Below are positions 1-12,059 of a stretch of 64,000 nucleotides of DNA, piece by piece (the stretch's first letter is position 1; the number at the start of each line of letters is the position of its first letter). Where the stretch lies: positions 19,133,906 through 19,197,905 of the forward strand of contig OY979717.1 in NCBI GenBank assembly GCA_963855995.1, given 5' to 3'. This stretch comes from Muricea muricata (lineage: Eukaryota > Cnidaria > Anthozoa > Malacalcyonacea > Plexauridae). Both the position numbers and the translations under genes were made by a program. The notes beneath the pieces were generated by a model that did no database searches, was not told the DNA's origin, and saw nothing but the letters and a program-made list of their open reading frames with translations.

Positions 1-1183
1 ACGTTGATTTACCCGTCTTACATTATATGTATTTTAAAATTACTTCGCCAGCAGATCTATAAAGTGCTTTAAAAACTATTTGCAACATTTGCGTCAGTGT
101 TGTATCACAGATACAAATCTCGTCATCATCTAGATGTCAGTCTCGTGAAATGGGACCCGATTGTTAAAATAAGAGTAAAAAGTGAGAGGTCATCGGACGT
201 TAAATGTAAATTAATATTGTACCATAGAAATAATTTAGAGATACACTAAGTGAAATAATAAATGGAATCCGTACTTGGTCACATGTCGCCAATTTTCTCG
301 CAAGTGACCTAAAAATTTCGGCATTTGGTGGCGACGCTACGTATTGTACCAACGTTTTTCAAGAAACGTGAATTTGAGAAACGTGAAACGTGCTTCCCCC
401 CCCCCCCGCGGCGCCTTTTGCACCCTCATCTAGCGAATATCACCAGCGGTGTAACCAACCCGATAATTCAGTGTCACTGCATATAAATTTCAAATTGTTT
501 TCATCATTCATATCTTTAGAATTCATACTTTTCACAGTAACTCAAAACAAGATATTATTAGCATAGCGGAACTAAATCTTCGGACTGGCCATACGCTGCT
601 GCTTGTAGCTTCGCGAACCAAAATGACGATATGCTTTCAGGTTAAAAGAAAAATTAAGAAAGAATTACATCGAAGGTTTATTGTCAGCGAGCTAACACGT
701 GAGCTCACTCGATACAAACAAGAATAAATATAGACCACGCAAGGCCACCTGATCTTGTACCTATTTTTTTAGCTTTAGATATCAGCTGTTGTACGGCAAG
801 TAGCAAAAAAAACGATGGCGGTGCAAAAACTACAGCAAGACAAAGTAATTGGCAATTCCCTCATAATACTATTCATGAAAAAAAAATGTTTTAATTCTGA
901 TACTTTGTGTATATATTGTGATTATATAAGATTTCTATTGATATAATTGCTATTGATTGATGATCATTAATGATTACTCTTGATTGTTATTCACTGCTAT
1001 TGATCAATTGACTAATTACCGCTGACTTACAATTGGTGAATCACTTAACCAACGGAAAACCCCCTCATTTTTTAACTGAGTATATGGAAAACCCCCTTAT
1101 TTTTTAACTAAGTATATAGTCAAATGAAAGAGCTTGATGTTCATATATGTGTTGTTGCTCCGGAGTCTATTACAGTCCAGCAC
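1..1183. other. Gene-free flank at left edge
   Basis: I see no coding exon here. The stretch lies downstream of the 3' end of the minus-strand lectin gene and probably holds its 3' UTR. It contains a C-run near 397-407 and a two-copy tandem repeat at 1054-1117. Possible minus-strand poly(A) signals (ATTAAA near 890-895, AATAAA near 676) are too far or too weak to assign. Confidence 0.5.
1054..1117. repeat. Two-copy 32-bp tandem repeat
   Basis: Two adjacent 32-base units (1054-1085 and 1086-1117), each starting GGAAAACCCCC and ending AAGTATAT or GAGTATAT, differ at about two positions. It lies about 70 bases past the lectin stop codon, so it may fall in that gene's 3' UTR. Confidence 0.8.
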
Positions 1184-4100
1184 TCAAGTTGAATTGGGTT
1201 GAAATTGAGCAGGACGTATTTTCATGGCAGTTTTTGTCAAAGATTCCAAGCCTTTCCAAAGGAACCAGTGGATTCCGTTATAACCTGCTGTCTGGGAGTA
1301 GATACCGTTGAGGTTTACACGATGACAGCGCATGTACCACCAACCACCACGTTGATTCGAACCGCAATTGAAATTTATTTCCGGATCATTGTCTCTGTCG
1401 TAGGTCGTGAACTTTGCTCCGTTGTGATATTTCAAAGAATCACCAGCATTACCTCAGATAGAAAATTTCCGTTAAATATTTAATTTAAAGAGTTGTTAAT
1501 TTAAGTAGTTAATTAGCTATATGTGTCTTGATTGAACTAAGGTTAGTTTCCAGTCATGCATTGCAAAACCAACTCGCCAGCTCCCTGCGAGTGCTTGCAT
1601 CTATTAAAATAAACTGTCAAGCACTGTGATTGGGTAAAATCGGTCGCCGCGAGCGAGTTAGTACTTGCGATGAGTAAAAAAGAGCCTTGAATGTCTTAAC
1701 TTTAGATTTGTAGTCGAGACAATGGAAGTGTTCCGAGAAACATTGGCCAATTTATTACCTCTTCAGATCCCAATTCTTCAGATCATGTGCTAAAAATTTT
1801 GAAAACTTAAACGTTAAAAAGTTCATAACGTCCTGCATGTTTATTGACTAATCAGAATGGTGACGAATAAGATATAGCATCCTGATTGGTCAATAACTGG
1901 TTGTAAACTTTTTAACAAACTTTTCAAAATTTTAAAGAATTGCTCCCCTTGAGGAAAAGATTGGTCAATTTTTTTTATCCCTTCTATTGATGCGAGTGTA
2001 AAGAGGCACGAGTCATTCGCCATGTAAGGCGTACGTTTTTTTACGTTTGTAGTTCCTTTCATAATACAGTAACAACCGCCAATTTCAACGCAACAGCTAA
2101 AAATTGCTGCCTGAATAAATCGAACAAACCGTCATTAGGGCCGTCAAGAAAGAAAACTGAGAACAAAAGCACAAGAGTAAAATTCCAAAGGTCGTAGGTT
2201 CAATTTTCTCTGTAAAAAACATAGATTTGTCAGCTTGCCTGCTGTTCCGATATAAACTCGGGTAATTTTGCTCAATTATTTTGATAACCTACCGAACCTG
2301 TTGTAAGCAAACGCACTCATTGCATTGATGTTTTTCTATATATTTCAGTGTTCTATGCAGTTTTAAATCATAATCACTTCATGTCAAGTGATATGTCAGG
2401 TGTCATAACTTTATAAACTCAATTTTTTTATATAAGCCATAAATGAGCACTATATATATTTTGGCATTGGCCTGCAAGGCGAAGAGGGGAAAATTAAGGG
2501 GTAGGCATAACAGAAATGATATATTGGTAAAAACAGGAATATCCAGAAGCTTGTATCAAGCCTTTATTCACGGTCAGATTATCTAAGTCATATTTACCAG
2601 AATATTTGTCGCACTTCATTTTATAAAAGGCAGATTCAGACTCCACAGAAAACGATCCATACTTCGCGTACGCTTTAAGGCCTTGCCTATTGGTCAAGTC
2701 AACTCTTAAAATATTTTGTTCTAATTTTGTCAAACGATGTATTTTGTCCAAGCCGAGCCAAAAATTTCCGCTAAAGTCACCAAAACCATTTTTGTAAGCT
2801 TGCCATGCCTGATCGAAACTCCCACTCGAATCTTCGCGTCTTTGAAGCAGTGTCCAGCCCCCACCATCTGTTGTCATATCGCATGTGACTTGAAACGCCC
2901 CCAAACCATCAGACGGGGTTATAGTGTAAACACCATCTCTTCTCAGTCCTGATCTATACAGATCTGCACAGTTTTCTCCTAACAAAAGTTGATGAAGAGA
3001 TGTTTCGACTAACATTGCCTGTGTGGTTATATTTTTTGGCCTGGGGGATAGACTTTATTTAAAGCGCGCAATACAAAATCAGTCTCTGCTCGTTTTTTCT
3101 TCCTCAGGAGGCCTCTCTAACCTCGCTTTGTTTTCGTCGCAGATTCTTTCCGCGATGGCCGCCGTTATGAAAAAGGTCTAGCTTCTATCATAAACTGAGA
3201 CGATGAAAGAACCTGGAGAAAGATCAACCCAGTGTAACCTGGGTACGAGATTCTGCATATTTTGAAATTTACGACACAAAATTTGACTGTTGACACTTAG
3301 TATACAGTAAAACACTAGTTAATTATTTTAACTGTGATCGTCAGAAAAATTGTGATAGTCCGGTATCGGATTCACAAAGCCTGCTATTGTTTACCTCGGG
3401 CATAGATTATAAGGATATAATTAGAGAAGTGCAACTCGGGATATTTCTTGTCTTATGAGCATGTTTCGAGTATGCCATACTTACACGCATTCATTTTATT
3501 AGGAATTGGATAGAGAAATATTTAATAAACGGTGATTTTTGGGAAAACAGTATTGCGGTCGATCGCAGAAATTTAATTATATAAAAAGAATTTGCCCTGT
3601 ATATTTCAAGCAACAAATGAGCTCATGTTTCTGTCCTGCAGGTCGCTTATAGAAAGGCGAAAAACCATCTTTCTATAATTACGTTTATATTGAAACTCGA
3701 ACCAATGTACTTGCCAGGAATGCGCGCCGTGTGAATCTGCATATTGTGCGAACCATGGTGAACTTAATATGATTTCAAGTTGAGAGCAACTGGAATATAA
3801 ACCAATACGATCGCTTTACCTGTGGGAATTCTTCCTCCACTGATGTCCGTCTTATTCAGACTTGCCAACTGTGATTTCATTTCTTGTAAACTACTCCTCA
3901 GTTGGTTAAAATAATTCTGTTGAAGGGTTATCTGTGCAAAATATTGAAGTCATTATGCACTAGTCAATTGAAACCCGGCCCCCGACCCCCGGGACAGAGC
4001 GGGGAATTAACGGGGGCATGGCCGTGGATTAACGCGCATTTAAAGCAGCATTTCCCCCGGGGCACGGGGAAAATAACGCGTCTTTAAGAGAGATTTGTAG

Positions 4101-7100
4101 CCGGAACCATAGGCCGTGACTTTAACGCTTAGCTGGAATGGACCTCTAACCTTTTAGACTAAATTTTGAAAAATTTGGAAAATCTTTTACTAGAGCTTGA
4201 AAGCGCATCATGAAAGTTGCAAAGTTTGGTTAAGGAATGGTAAAAAATGTAGAAAATACGATCTTCCAAAGTTGGCAAATTTTGTATACATTTGTTATAC
4301 ACGTGAGAAGAAATACCCCGTTGATACTTAGAGATATTTTTTTCATGCGAAAACAATTGTATAAAATATTTGCTAACTTTGAAAGGTCATATCTTCTAAA
4401 TTTTCCAACATTTTACAACCAAACTTTGTACTTTAACTGAATTTATATTGATGCTCTTTCAAGCTTCGTTAAAAGATTTCCTCGTTCAGAGTTTTTCAAA
4501 ATTAGAGTCAGAAAGTTAATTTGGCACACTTGATAAAGTATTGTTTACTTAATTACTTGCTATTTTTATGTTATACATTGCGTTCGAATATGAAAACATT
4601 TCCTATTTAGCCATTTCCCGGGGGTCGGGGTTTCAATTGACTAGTGCATTATGTGCGCATATATTGCATCATTCAAAATCTTAGTTATTGTAAAACATCT
4701 AATGAAACTTCATGTTTTTGGTAAAAAGTTTTTAATAATTGGCTTCTTGTAATTCTGCTTTAACCACTGTTGTCGCAACACTTAAATTTGGGCTGTTTTT
4801 TAGTTATAGTTGATTTTAAAATTTTTTTGTGTAGTTGGGGTCAGTTGTTCAACGATGGTTTTGTGCTAGCCATCATGTGTTAAAGTTTGACAAACTGTTT
4901 CGCACAAACAAAAGTTTCTGTATTAATTTTCTGGGTTTTAACTTCAGACAATTACTGTTATTTACACAAGACTCGGTCTAAAGAAATATTTGCAAGCTTA
5001 TTAACCATGCTGCTAAGAAAATGTTCTTTAAATTTTACGTTATTAACCCGGGTTAGCGACTTTTCAACAACTGGCCCCTAATAACGGATATATAACAGAG
5101 AAAGTTAGTGCTTTGTTGTTGATCATATACCAACAAAAAATATCACGTTGTAATTGAGCATAATAATTTTAGTTTAATCCTTAAACGCTGACTCGAACCT
5201 CGAACTGGCTTGAACCCAGTCCTCATTTGAAAAGAGTAATAAGTCAGCGCTCTGCCGAAAGTTGTGGGTTTTCTCCGGGTACTCCGGTTTCCTCCCACAG
5301 GGAAAGTTGACTGGGTGGGAAAGGTTATACGCGCCCACAGTAATTGGCTCGCGCTGTTGTGGTGACCCTTCCGCCCAGGTAGCAAAGCTTGATAAATGAA
5401 TAAATAAAATAATCATGGAGGTTATCTTGAGCAAGGGTACTTGCATCTACATTATTTTGCTGCCACAATTGCAAAGTTAATGTTTAGTAGCCTTATAACG
5501 AAGACATCACCTGAATATAAAGAATATGAGAAATATGAATATGAGAATTCTGTTTTGTGTAAAATCACTTACTTTAGCTTCCATTTGTTCTAATTGGGGT
5601 TTGATCTGATCTACAGCATCGCTCAACACCTAAATTGTGGAAATTTGGACTATCTTAACAGCAGCAAAGTTGGAGAATCAAACGTCGGTGTTAAACATAC
5701 AAAAAGACACAATAAATTAAGAGAAGTATAAAACGGTCTACTACAGGATGTATCAAAAATGTTTGCAGTTGGAAAACGTCTGATAATGCAAAGAGCGCTT
5801 GATGTTTTAATGGACTTTAGCGATCCCAAGCAGTACCGCTTCATCTAGAACATCTAGCAATAATATTTTTTCACAAAACTTTTTTTCCACTCAAGTTAGC
5901 TGGTTATAAAAAGCCACTATTTAAGTCTTTGCGCACAAAAACGTCTTGCATGAAACATGTTTTGAACAAATAGTGTTAAGATACGGAGTACGTTATAAGA
6001 TTGCAAAGTTTCAGACATTTTGGTGCAAGCACTATTGCCCGGTGGGCATGCAAAAATCACTTTACACGCTAAACTAACACTGCGGTACTTTAATTTGTGT
6101 AAAAAGTAATTATGCATAAAATGAATTTATAAAAAGATATAAAATCAATCATGCGTATTAAATTGTGCAAAAGTGGTGGAAAGTCCAATTTTGAAAGGTC
6201 ACTTCCTCGAATTCGCGCGAATCAAATTGTCTACCACTGCTGGTGTGCTTAACATACTCCATACGGTTGCCGTAATTACTTAAAATTGCTCTTTGCTAAT
6301 CTATCTTTGTGCGCAAGGCATTTTAAAAGTGCCTTTGATGAGAAGCCACCTCAAGCCAAAAATTTAGTTTTGTAAAAAAAATATTTTTTGGAATTTCCCG
6401 ATGGAGCTAAGCTACTCAGAATTACAATATTTATATCTTCATTTATGAACAATTCAGTTTTGATTCTATAGCAATATGGTATTATTTTCAGTAGCTATAT
6501 ATGGTTATTATTATAGAAAAAAAAACTATAATCATCACTAGAACGTTATATCAAGTGGCGCCATGACAGGGGCCGGGGGACCTGTGCCCCTCCCCCCGCC
6601 CCTCCACCAATTTTTTTTTCTGGGGAGGGGTTGAATATCTTTTGCCCCCCCCCACCCCCTCCCCCCCCACACACACCAGGGGTAATAGTCCTGCTACCAA
6701 ACGTGTATTTACATGAAGTAGTTGGAAGATGATTTGGACCACGGTTTTTCCCTGAGCACATAGAAATAACGCATTATCGGATTGCTATCAGTTGAAGTCA
6801 GTTTCTCCCTTTACCAAAATAAAGTAATAATTAATGTCAGCAATACCAAACTAAATAGAGTGACCACATGAAAGGATGAAATTCTTATGCTATATTCTTC
6901 ACTGCGGATATGTAAAGTAAAAAGCAAATTCCGAAAAAAGCATCTTGAAAATCCAAGATATGCTTCAAATGTAACCCCCCCCCCACACACACACACACCC
7001 ACCCACTTTTAGAGACATCCCAACGCCCCTGCCCTGCAGTAATAAACAGTATTTGCTTACGTTATACTTGTCGGAGATCCTTTTTGGCATAGATGATCTC

Positions 7101-10100
7101 ACCCAAAACCATGTGTACGTATTGTTCAGAATAGTTCCACCATTTTTAGTCGTACATCCAGTACCACAGTAGTTCTTCCTACCACCAACGGGGCCAAAAC
7201 AACCACAGCACTGCAAGTAGATTGAGAACTATGTATGGATTTAAATGCAAATCATATATATTACATAATGTGTGCCAACTGCCTAAACTAAAAATTTGTT
7301 AATTTAATTCTTAATTTACCACCGAGAAACCTGCGATTCCGACCAGAAACTTTACATCTCGCAGTCAAAGAAACTGATTTACATGTAAATTGCACATGTT
7401 GAATCTATCTAAGATTACTAACATTGTAAAAAAATATGACTATGTCTAACAAATTAATACTACTAATATCAACATATAACATACATTTAAATAGTAAGGA
7501 CTAAATAATGCTATATATAAAATTATTATCTTTTAGCTTCTGAAGCATAGTGATTTATAAAAGAGTTCTGAAAATGGTTTGTCTTAAAAGTAGGTAAAAT
7601 GTATTAAGATTTAGATCCAAGGTCAAAATCATTGATTATTAGTTGCTCAATTTTTCCCCAAACAGTTTAAAACAGTGATATCAAAAATGCCGTTCTTTTC
7701 GACAGTGGAGGAAGGATTTTTTTTAAACAGCTAAAACCTAGTGAAATCAGAATCTTTGGATTTTAATTAAATTAAATTTGTTTTTATACATAGATTATTT
7801 TAGCTCCAGATAACATTAATTTTCTCCGGTACAGTATACGCTTAAATTTCCAGCGGCCTTTTTATAAAAAATTGAAGGAACGGGTTCATGTCTTGCTCAC
7901 TCATTTGAATCCTTAGCAATAACAATTGAGACAAGATTACATGAATACATATTAACCAAACTGATGAAAAATTTGCATTCCACATGCTGCAATAAATATT
8001 TTATATGTAATATCTACTGAGAATAGGAACCCGCGAAAAGTGATCTCGAGAAACTCGCTCATTTGAAACATTTTAAATGCAGATGAATATATTTTCATTG
8101 CTTTACCACTATGTATTCAGTATCATCACGTGAATCAGATAAAGTAATAGTAGATGATAATAGACCATTCCCCAATTAGACAAACTTTTAAATTCGAAAA
8201 CAATTTTAGCATGCAGTTAGAAAGAGCTTCCTAAATTTAGTGAAATTATGAAGTTTGGTTGCATAATAATGTAAACTAATGAAAATATATAGTAGCTAAT
8301 GTAAAGTTTGCGAATTTTGTATGCTTTTGTATTACGCGGGAGAAAGCTTTATCACATTTCCACTAGTGGTAACGCTTTTTTTGTGCGTAATACAAAAGTA
8401 TACAAAATTTGTAAATTTTACAGGAGTATATATTCCACATTTTACAATATTTTGCAACCAAACTTGACAATTGTATGAAATTTAGGCTGCTCTTTCCTGC
8501 TGTGCTAATTGATTTTCCGAATTCAATAGTTTGTCGAATTGGGGAATGGTCCATTTCTTTAAGAACTATTAATTGATTCCTTATTTAATTTGAGATAAAA
8601 ATTAAAAGATTATCCTCACACATCGTCCATTTAATATATATTTATATACATGCTATTATTGCTAAATTGCGAGTATGGTTGATGAAAAAAAACTTACTTT
8701 ATTACTATCGCAGCCAACAAATGAGGTAAAATCGTCAATTCCTGTAGTATTGCCCGCACTATAGCTATAACAAGTTAAGAAATGAATATAGAACATGATT
8801 GGGTTATTGCTATTTTTTACGTTGAACACGGTAATTTAGAAATGTCTTTACCTGAAAGCTCCTGAAGAGTAATTTTTCCCTGGCGAACACGGACGTTCAA
8901 AACAAGTATTTAAAGTATCCTGAAAATAAATTCAACTTTATGCAGTTCTCAGAACGTGTAATTTGCAAATGCAAATACATTTCGCCCCCTCTACATGTTT
9001 TGGGGCAAAAATTGATAAATATTAGCTCGTGCACGTAAAAACTTAAAAACTGGAAATTTATGACCCCACCCTCTAAACACACACGCACATACAATATCTG
9101 ATGTACCACACACGCCTTGATACAATGTTTTAGAATTAGTCGTTTTAAAACGTACCCAGCCATGAGTGTCTGACGTGGATTGATAAGAAGAAAACTTTGA
9201 ACAGCGAAACTTTGTTGTGACAATCGTTTCGGTCTGAAGATCTTTAACATAGGAAATATTGCCAATTCCTGCTGATAATCTACCACATCCACCTTCATTG
9301 AGCATCAAAAGTTTCTTTAGTGGTCGTTCTTTTAGCAGTCTGTACGACCTACAAAGTTCATGAGAGGATTATTTCATCTATTACATCATTCACTTTAGTA
9401 TGGTTCATTTTATGGTTAATAATGGATTTACTCCTGCTTATAAGCTTGTTCTTAAAGGAGGTTTACAGTCCGTAATGTAAACAAACGCTTTGTTTACATT
9501 TTCAAATTCCATATTTGTAAAATACGATTTACTAACTGAATACTTGACACGGTTCTGATTTGCTATGCTCGTAAATGAATATAAACCAGAGTTTTGATTC
9601 AAAAAAAGTTCGAAACATACGAAATTTGGACAATGTTTATATTTGGTAGCCCCCCTTTGTGATGAGCAGAACTGATGCGCAGAACGGACTGTAACCCCTC
9701 TTTAAGCTTGCCCGGATATTGATTCTGAGTAAACTACAGACACCATTTTAGCCTGCACACACAACACTAGGACTGACAAAAATCATAAATAGAATTTGGA
9801 AGTTATTGGGTCTGTACCCAGGGCCGTAACTAGGCATATTTACATATTTGTGTTCTGCCCTATGAATTGCTTTTGCAGTCAGTGCGTTATTTCTAAGTTC
9901 GATTTTAAAAGAAATTAGTAGGAAAGAACACGAATATACCGGTGCATTGCCCCGCCCCCATTCACACTAGTTACGGACATTTCAATCCGCCATTGATAAA
10001 TTTTTAAGCAGTTAAGCGGACCCGAAACACTGTGTCAATACTTGAGCTAGTACTTCGTTCAAGCAAGCAACCATAAATATAAATCAAAGCAACAGAAATT

Positions 10101-12059
10101 TCTTACATCTACGTCTAATCTGATATACTAATCGGCTAATAGGCAAGTATGTTTCGTAAAATTTCAATGAAATTTGTATTTGGATTTATAATTGGGGGTA
10201 AGCATTTTTCCCTTGATCTACACACCCATTAATCTGCGTACAGACTCTTATAACGAAACTTGTTCCTTATAAGGGTCTGCATGCAGGCCACACACCAATC
10301 AGCTTTCGTTGTTTTGAAATCTTCTCCCGTTGCCACTTGAACCCGGAAGTCTAAGATGGGAGCGTCTCCAAGAGAACTGGACCAATGAGGTATACCAAAG
10401 GGTTCAACTGCTTTGTTATTGGATGGTACTTTCCACGTGGCAGAACCTGCTGTACGACCAATTAGTGCCCACCCCCCGCCGTCAGTGGTCAGGTCACACC
10501 ACAGCTACAACAAATTGGTAACTGCATGATTAATTTTATCAACTAAGACTAAATTCCAACAGGTATTTTGTATCATATGCACAGGTACCTTGACTGGAAC
10601 GTTTCCAGGTAATTTAATCCAATAATATCCATCTTTTGCGTCAGAAATCTTGCTAAGAACATCAGAACAGTCTTGCGCAGGATTGAAAAACTCTCCCGTC
10701 GTTTTAGAATCTTAATTAAAATATAATGAATCGGCTGTTCATAATTTTTCCGAGTTTTTCCGCGACAACGCAATACCAAGACCTACCATCAGTTGTTTTC
10801 CAAAGATAAACATTATTTTCTTCAAGACAAACCAAAAGTTTATCATTATTTTTGCCATCTTTAACGATGACTAAGTTGCCACGATTCAGTTTGTTGCATA
10901 CTCCTGGGTTATAATCTTTGAGACTGACTTTCTAGAATAGTACGGGAGCATTAAGCAACATATGAAACAACATTGAAATAAAAACTAAGGGTAAATCATA
11001 GAAAGGCCTAAATTACTAAGATATAAGGAGAGTATCTTTTCTTGATTCAAGACAAAAATTACTTTACCCTGATTGGCTACAACAATAGAATTCTTCGATA
11101 AATACAGTTCCTTGCATAGAATATACATCATTTCTTTTATTTGCATAATTTCCTAGTTTTTAACTGCACTTCTAGCGATTTAGTTATGATTCAAATATAT
11201 TTATTTTTTTGACATGCAACTCAATGCGTGCCAGCCCAAATCTAAAAACTCTTGAAGTTCACATTCAAAAGCGAATTATAAATTGTAATTACCCTGCATA
11301 TGATTAACAAGTAAGTCGCACTGGGTGCTTGTAAAGTGAAAGCTGGGTGAATACAGCCCTAAAATCATCAGCCTGACAGGCTTTGTTTGTGATCGCGGAC
11401 TTTTAAAACAAAATTAAAATAAAATCATGATTGTTTATGAATTGTCCTTTAGAAAACCATTTTCTATGATTATTGTCTCTCATTGTTATAACCAACCACT
11501 CACAAAGCCTGTTGGTATAGGTTGGTGGTGACCCTGATTGAAAACACGCGTGAAATTAAACCTTAATTTTATTCGGCCTCATGTGATTACCTATATTAAT
11601 ACAAATCAATTGTTATTAGAGATTAGAGTTAATTTCGAAGGAATTTCTTTGGGCAGAAGAACACGAATATATGATTATGCTCCCCCCCCCAAAAAAAAAT
11701 GACGCTGTAGTTATAGCCTTGCTCAGACGTGCAACATGTCCCCGCATTTTTGTGCATTTGGCTGCTGCATGCATGGCCGGAATAATAGTGGATCAGCCAA
11801 CGTTTCCCCAGAAAATGCAATGCCTGCCATATAATCTCATAATGAACATGCGTAATGCGACATGTGTGAGGAAACAAACTTGAAGGGCTCCAACTCGAGT
11901 GGCCCTTGTGTTTATTTAGAGTGACAAATTGCTGTTTAATCCAATTTGCTCAACAATTTGCATGCCACAACTTTGTTTTTTACTTGCCTTTAGTACAGTT
12001 GAAGCGCTTGGGCCCAGTACTAACCATGCGATCAAGGTAACCAACAATAAAACCTTCAT
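1184..12059 (-). CDS. Secreted double lectin: fibrinogen/intelectin-like domain, coiled coil, fibrinogen C-terminal domain
   Basis: Twelve coding exons on the minus strand: 12059-11988, 10931-10787, 10710-10589, 10504-10296, 9348-9156, 8919-8852, 8764-8698, 7210-7061, 5629-5573, 3916-3820, 2978-2598, 1452-1184. All phases agree and the sum is 1830 nt, giving 609 residues plus TGA. The ATG sits in a strong CACCATGA context. Residues 1-20 are a signal peptide. Residues 25-72 are a short module with two Cys (motif LLVCLEENNVYLWK). Residues 73-342 are a lectin-type domain with DGYYWIKLPG, CDLTTDGGGW and WFWVRSSMPKR. Residues 343-393 are a short coiled coil. Residues 394-600 are a classical fibrinogen C-terminal domain with CADLYRSG, the calcium-site motif DRDND and a GGWWY block. 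Intron 1 appears to be GC-AG. The family binds sugars or acetylated ligands in innate recognition; the ligand here is unknown. Two separate genes are possible but no signal-peptide exon is seen before the coiled coil. Confidence 0.85.
3958..4646. mobile_element. 689-bp inverted-repeat DNA element with 7-bp target duplication
   Basis: Terminal inverted repeats start CACTAGTCAATTGAAACCC and end GGTTTCAATTGACTAGTG. They are flanked by direct copies of CATTATG at 3951-3957 and 4647-4653, a clear target-site duplication. The interior (about 4145-4490) is itself roughly palindromic and has no transposase, so the element is non-autonomous. It sits in a lectin-gene intron, starting 41 bases upstream of exon 10. 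A related fragment lies at about 26465-26518. Confidence 0.85.
5160..5412 (-). mobile_element. SINE-like repeat
   Basis: Read on the minus strand, the segment carries GGAGGAAACCGGAGTACC followed by GAGAAAACCCAC, a block I recall as common in dispersed repeats of marine invertebrates. It then has a GGCAGAGCGCTGAC stretch and GGTTCAAGCC/GGTTCGAGTC matches to a pol III B box. No coding frame is credible. The tRNA origin is an inference from the box-like motifs. It lies in a lectin-gene intron. Confidence 0.45.
6560..6685. repeat. G/C-strand-biased low-complexity tract
   Basis: Long C-runs on the plus strand interrupted by A/T-rich patches (CCCCTCCCCCC, then CCCCCCCCCACC near 6645-6665). A second C-run with a (CA)n tract follows at 6977-7005. 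Open frames here are composition artefacts rich in Gly and Pro. Confidence 0.7.
8161..8553. mobile_element. MITE-like palindromic element, about 390 bp
   Basis: Ends are TAGACCATTCCCCAATT at the left and AATTGGGGAATGGTCCA at the right. The two halves remain largely complementary inwards, including TTGTGCGTAATACAAAAG against CTTTTGTATTACGC. No coding capacity. A target duplication is not obvious. It lies in the lectin-gene intron between the exons at 7210-7061 and 8764-8698. Confidence 0.75.
9819..9977. mobile_element. Short MITE with CAGGGCCGTAACTAG ends
   Basis: The left end is CAGGGCCGTAACTAG and the right end contains CTAGTTACGG. Near the right end is a recognisable CGAATATACC plus C-rich segment. 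Related pieces occur at about 11640-11697, 41590-41670, 51840-51960, 57730-57795, 58910-58940 and 59225-59295, so this is a dispersed family. Confidence 0.7.

Noticed and set aside
6546..7002. Gly-rich minus-strand frames
   Set aside because: Translations of C-runs and (CA)n; the real exon nearby is 7210-7061 and ends at a GTAAGC donor.
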